From Myxococcales bacterium (GTDB lineage Bacteria; Myxococcota_A; Polyangia; Polyangiales; Polyangiaceae): a stretch of DNA of 41,257 nt. The notes under the pieces were generated by a model that saw only the letters and a program-made list of their open reading frames with translations, was not told the origin of the DNA and made no database searches. Both the position numbers and the translations under genes were made by a program. Shown here piece by piece: positions 38,717 through 41,257 of the stretch; position 1 is the first letter of the stretch; every line of letters starts with the position of its first letter. The stretch lies in NCBI GenBank assembly GCA_025351875.1, contig JANXVA010000763.1:1-41257 (forward strand). The letters run 5' to 3'.

Positions 38717-40081
38717 CTACTTCGCGGAGGGCGGTGTCTTGGGGTACGTGTCCACGTATTCGATCTCGCCAGCGAACTCGCGGTAGGTCCCCATCGCGTT
38801 GTTGATGAGCTCGAGCGCGCTCTTCGGCACCGTGTCGACGACGCTGGGCACGATGAAGACGGCGCCCTCGACCTCCTGCTTCTCCTGCGAGTGCGTCCCG
38901 AAGAGGAGACCGATGACGGGGATCTCGCTGAGGCCGGGGAGGCCAGCGACGCTGCGCTGCTGGGTCGAGGTCTTGATGCCGGACAGGATGAGCGCCTGGC
39001 CGAGCTTCAAGGTGACCTGGGTCTCCAGCTTCGTCGTCAAGCGCCCCGGGGGACCGGCGGCGGAGCTCGGCGGTGTGAGGTCGGCGACGTCGGCCACGAG
39101 CTTGATCTCGACGTCGCGAGAGTTGGAATCGTAGCGGGGCAGCACGGTCACGTTCGTGCCGAACTTCACGCTCGCGATGCCCACCGAGTTGGCGGTGGTG
39201 ACGAGGAAGTTCGACTCGCCGCCGTTCTGGAACGTCGCCTCGTTGCCGTTCGCGGTGATGACGCTCGACTGCTTCATCACCTTCGCCCAACCGTGACGAG
39301 CCGCGATGTCGAGGCGCGGGAGCGGCTGGTTCACGACCGACGCATTCGCTGTCTGGGTCGTGCGCGAGACGAAGTCGTAGCTGAAGTTGCTGTTGATGAC
39401 GGGCTGCCCTCCAGCGTTCGTTCCGCCGATGTTGGTCGGCCACCCGACGCCGACGTTGTAGCCCGACGTCTTGGAGTACTGGACGAAGAAGAAGTCGAGA
39501 CGGATGAGGAGCTTGCGCTCAGCGACGCCGACGGTGACGAGCGAGTCGACCTGACCACCGTAGACGGTCACGATCTGCTGGATGCGCTTGTAGTCTTGAT
39601 CGGTAGGGACGGCGCCCTCGACGAAGATGCGCGACCCGACGCGCCGGCTCTTCACGCCCGGGAAGGGCTCGAGGAGCTGTTGGATCTCACGCTCGACCTG
39701 CTGCGGGTTGCGATTCGCGACGGAGACGTCGAACGTGACCTGCGAGCCGTCGGTCTTGATGAGAAGGAGCGTCGTCGTGCCGGGCTTCTTGCCGGTGATG
39801 ACGAAGGTCTTGCCGTCGGGCGTCGGGACGACGTCGACGATGCCCTTCACGCCTTCCGAGTATTCCTTCACGCCGCCAGCGGGGAGGGTCTTGGTCTCGC
39901 CGACGGCGAGCGCGATCTCCTCGTGCTCTCCCGGCTTGACCTTGTCCGCAAGCGCGACGCCTTCGCCCGAGACGAGCGTGGCCGCTGCGGGGGGTAACCC
40001 GACCGCAAGACCCAGAAGAACGCGAGCGATCAGCGAACGAGTCGCCCGTCCACGGAGAGTACCGCGCGAATACCCCGTCAC
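38717..40081 (-). CDS. cpaC: Tad/CpaC-type secretin
   Basis: 454 residues. Outer-membrane channel of the Tad system (CpaC/RcpA). Signal peptide LIARVLLGLAVGLPPAAA. An N-terminal pilus-secretin domain (VDVVPTPDGKTFVITGKKPGTTTLLL) and a BON-like domain (GSRIFVEGAVPTDQDYKRIQQIV) precede the secretin domain. The latter ends with the standard motif VTLKLGQALILSGI, then GLPGLSEIPVIGLLFG and AVFIVPSVVDTVP. Start: GTG 40081, overlapping the cpaB stop as GTGA. Length is normal. A 51-bp gap precedes the FHA-CpaF ATG (15 bp less if the TTG is used). Confidence 0.95.
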   Translation of the reverse strand: MTGYSRGTLRGRATRSLIARVLLGLAVGLPPAAATLVSGEGVALADKVKPGEHEEIALAVGETKTLPAGGVKEYSEGVKGIVDVVPTPDGKTFVITGKKPGTTTLLLIKTDGSQVTFDVSVANRNPQQVEREIQQLLEPFPGVKSRRVGSRIFVEGAVPTDQDYKRIQQIVTVYGGQVDSLVTVGVAERKLLIRLDFFFVQYSKTSGYNVGVGWPTNIGGTNAGGQPVINSNFSYDFVSRTTQTANASVVNQPLPRLDIAARHGWAKVMKQSSVITANGNEATFQNGGESNFLVTTANSVGIASVKFGTNVTVLPRYDSNSRDVEIKLVADVADLTPPSSAAGPPGRLTTKLETQVTLKLGQALILSGIKTSTQQRSVAGLPGLSEIPVIGLLFGTHSQEKQEVEGAVFIVPSVVDTVPKSALELINNAMGTYREFAGEIEYVDTYPKTPPSAK

Positions 40082-40869
40082 TGACTGCCTCCGCCGGTGA
40101 TGTTCACCGGCCCCGTGCTGCCGCCGCGGACGCCCCGGATCTCGCCGCGCTTCTTCGGGTCGAGAATGGAGTCGAAGTTGATGTCCGTGACGCCCGCCTT
40201 CTGCTGGTCGTCAGGGTGACGAACGGCGACGGCGAGCCGGCCGCGCTCGGCGGCGAGCGCGATGATCTGCGCCTCGGAGAGGGTCAGGCTCAACGTGAGG
40301 AGATTCTCCGCGTTGTTGCGGTTGTCCTTCTGATCCAGGGCGTCGGGAGAGGTCTCGCTGCCCATCGCCAGGACGAGCACGCGCTGGAGAAGCACGACGG
40401 CGCTCTTCGCCTCGGCGCCTTGGGCGCCGAGGACACCGATGACGTCGACGTAGTCTCCAGGGCGAAGGAGCGTGATGCTCGTGTCGTCGCGTGCCGCTCG
40501 GATCGAGACGGCGCGATAGCCCGGGAGCACGAGGGAGCTCAGCTCCTTGCGCTCGTCGGACCCGGTTGCGAGGTCGGTCCAGAGGAGGAGTTGCTGCTCG
40601 CGGATCGTGGTTCCGAGGCGGAGGCCGAGGACCTTGTTCTTGTCGACCTCGCGGATCGAGCGATCGTCGACGTAGGCGATGGGCACCTCACGCACGGAGA
40701 TCGCGTCATCCGGAATCGGTTTGCCGCGCTCGAGACGCCGCACAGCGATGAGAAGCTTGACCTTCTCACCGCCGGACGCTTCAAGCTCGAACCGGCGCTG
40801 ATAGAGCAGCAGCAGGAACACGCCCAAGATGCCGACGATGACGGCGATGAGTAACGCGCGACGATTCAT
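40078..40869 (-). CDS. cpaB: Tad assembly protein CpaB/RcpC
   Basis: 263 residues. One N-terminal membrane segment (RALLIAVIVGILGVFLLLLY) then an SAF-like domain (LERGKPIPDDAISVREVPIAYVDD and KVLGLRLGTTIREQQLLLWTDL), and the CpaB domain (AARDDTSITLLRPGDYVDVIGVLG; LTLSLTLSEAQIIALAAERGRLAVAVRHPDD). CpaB is a periplasmic partner of the secretin. The C-terminal ~25 residues are Gly-rich. Start: ATG 40869 immediately before the membrane segment; AGGG is directly adjacent, so spacing is poor. Upstream in-frame GTG codons would add residues unlike the family. 79 bp separate it from the preceding partial gene. Confidence 0.93.
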   Translation of the reverse strand: MNRRALLIAVIVGILGVFLLLLYQRRFELEASGGEKVKLLIAVRRLERGKPIPDDAISVREVPIAYVDDRSIREVDKNKVLGLRLGTTIREQQLLLWTDLATGSDERKELSSLVLPGYRAVSIRAARDDTSITLLRPGDYVDVIGVLGAQGAEAKSAVVLLQRVLVLAMGSETSPDALDQKDNRNNAENLLTLSLTLSEAQIIALAAERGRLAVAVRHPDDQQKAGVTDINFDSILDPKKRGEIRGVRGGSTGPVNITGGGSQ

Positions 40870-40948
40870 CCCTGTTGGATGGTACACGTCGCCCGCGATC
40901 GCGGGAAGGCTCGTGCTGCGGCAGAGATAACTGCCGCGCTTTTGAGCG

Positions 40949-41257
40949 TCAGTCCTGCTTCGTCTGGCTGGTGAGGTTCGTCGACTTCGACGACGCACCC
41001 GACTCCGTGCCGGGTTTCGCGTTCGCATTGACGCCCGGCCCGGACGCGCCGGCGATGCCGAGGACCGTGAACGAGCCATCCTTCGGATCATCCGACATCG
41101 GGGACGAGGCGACGGTCAGCACCACGCTGTCCTTCTCGTAGAGTCGCGCGACGGCCTTGCCGCCGTCGTCACGCTTCTCCAGCTCCGGGTCGACGGCCGC
41201 CCAGCCGGCCCGCAGATTGCGCGGGTTCATCGCGAAGACCCGCAGCGTGCCGACGAC
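40949..41257 (-). CDS. 3' end of an unidentified protein upstream of cpaB (possibly TadE/TadG-like)
   Basis: The frame is open to the edge of the window, so the N-terminus is missing; 102 residues are visible. The visible part begins VVGTLRVFAMNPRNLRAGW, then a charged region and ends in a Ser/Thr/Lys-rich disordered tail (SSKSTNLTSQTKQD). An internal ATG at 41230 could start a 93-residue protein, but the residues before it read as protein continuation. Directly upstream of cpaB in the same direction, where Tad loci often have pseudopilin (TadE/TadG) genes; this assignment is a guess from position, and the sequence itself does not show a pilin signature because the N-terminus is outside. Confidence 0.5.
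   Translation of the reverse strand, partial: VVGTLRVFAMNPRNLRAGWAAVDPELEKRDDGGKAVARLYEKDSVVLTVASSPMSDDPKDGSFTVLGIAGASGPGVNANAKPGTESGASSKSTNLTSQTKQD

Noticed and set aside
37688-39997. 769-codon open frame on the plus strand opposite cpaF and cpaC
   Set aside because: Product is Arg/Asp/Val-rich with no domain; the minus strand carries unambiguous Tad genes there.
40870-41091. N-terminal extension of cpaB upstream of ATG 40869
   Set aside because: The added residues are Arg/Ser-rich and would precede the membrane segment by about 74 residues, unlike CpaB; they overlap the preceding gene's coding region.

Overview
The window is GC-rich, densely coded bacterial DNA that most resembles a member of the Myxococcota, probably a Polyangiales/Sorangiineae-type myxobacterium. 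The pointers are a Hanks-type Ser/Thr kinase with a membrane anchor, a secreted subtilisin ending in a MYXO-CTERM-like sorting tail, many lipoproteins with cytochrome-like CH motifs, FHA-domain proteins inside a Tad locus, and an ECF-sigma/anti-sigma-type cassette. No 16S rRNA, tRNA, CRISPR array, insertion sequence or phage gene was seen, so the taxonomic call is an inference from gene content.

Layout. Positions 1-3671 hold the end of an enoyl-CoA hydratase gene, a membrane-anchored Ser/Thr kinase and an acyl-CoA carboxylase beta subunit. 3781-9413 hold a secreted S8 protease, a convergent secreted protein of unknown function, and a two-gene operon (V4R-like protein plus a disordered acidic protein) behind a clear sigma-70 promoter. 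9628-13057 (minus) hold miaA, mutL and a small membrane protein. 13137-18335 hold a HEAT-repeat protein, a PQQ-propeller lipoprotein, a YkgJ-type Cys-cluster protein, a PIG3-like quinone oxidoreductase and a rhomboid-like membrane protein.

18368-27673 is an island of envelope redox-type genes. A plus-strand operon (DUF4266 lipoprotein, TPR plus DUF3570-like outer-membrane barrel, two cytochrome-like lipoproteins) runs convergently into a minus-strand operon (cytochrome-like lipoprotein, DUF1592/1585-like lipoprotein, small lipoprotein, DUF1501-like Tat protein). A strong shared hairpin lies between them. A 430-bp non-coding stretch follows, then a three-gene ATGA-coupled cassette with an ECF sigma factor (28104-30771).

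30793-41257 (minus) is a tightly packed Tad-type secretion/pilus locus. In transcription order it runs: partial gene, CpaB, CpaC secretin, FHA-CpaF fusion ATPase, TadB, TadC, FHA membrane protein, TPR protein, a second CpaF ATPase, and an FHA-like membrane protein. Two ATPases and three FHA-type modules, with no pilin or prepilin peptidase in view, recall the contact-dependent Kil killing apparatus of Myxococcus xanthus more than a classical Flp-pilus locus. This locus and the 19.1-22.8 kb barrel/cytochrome operon are the best candidates for unusual biology here.
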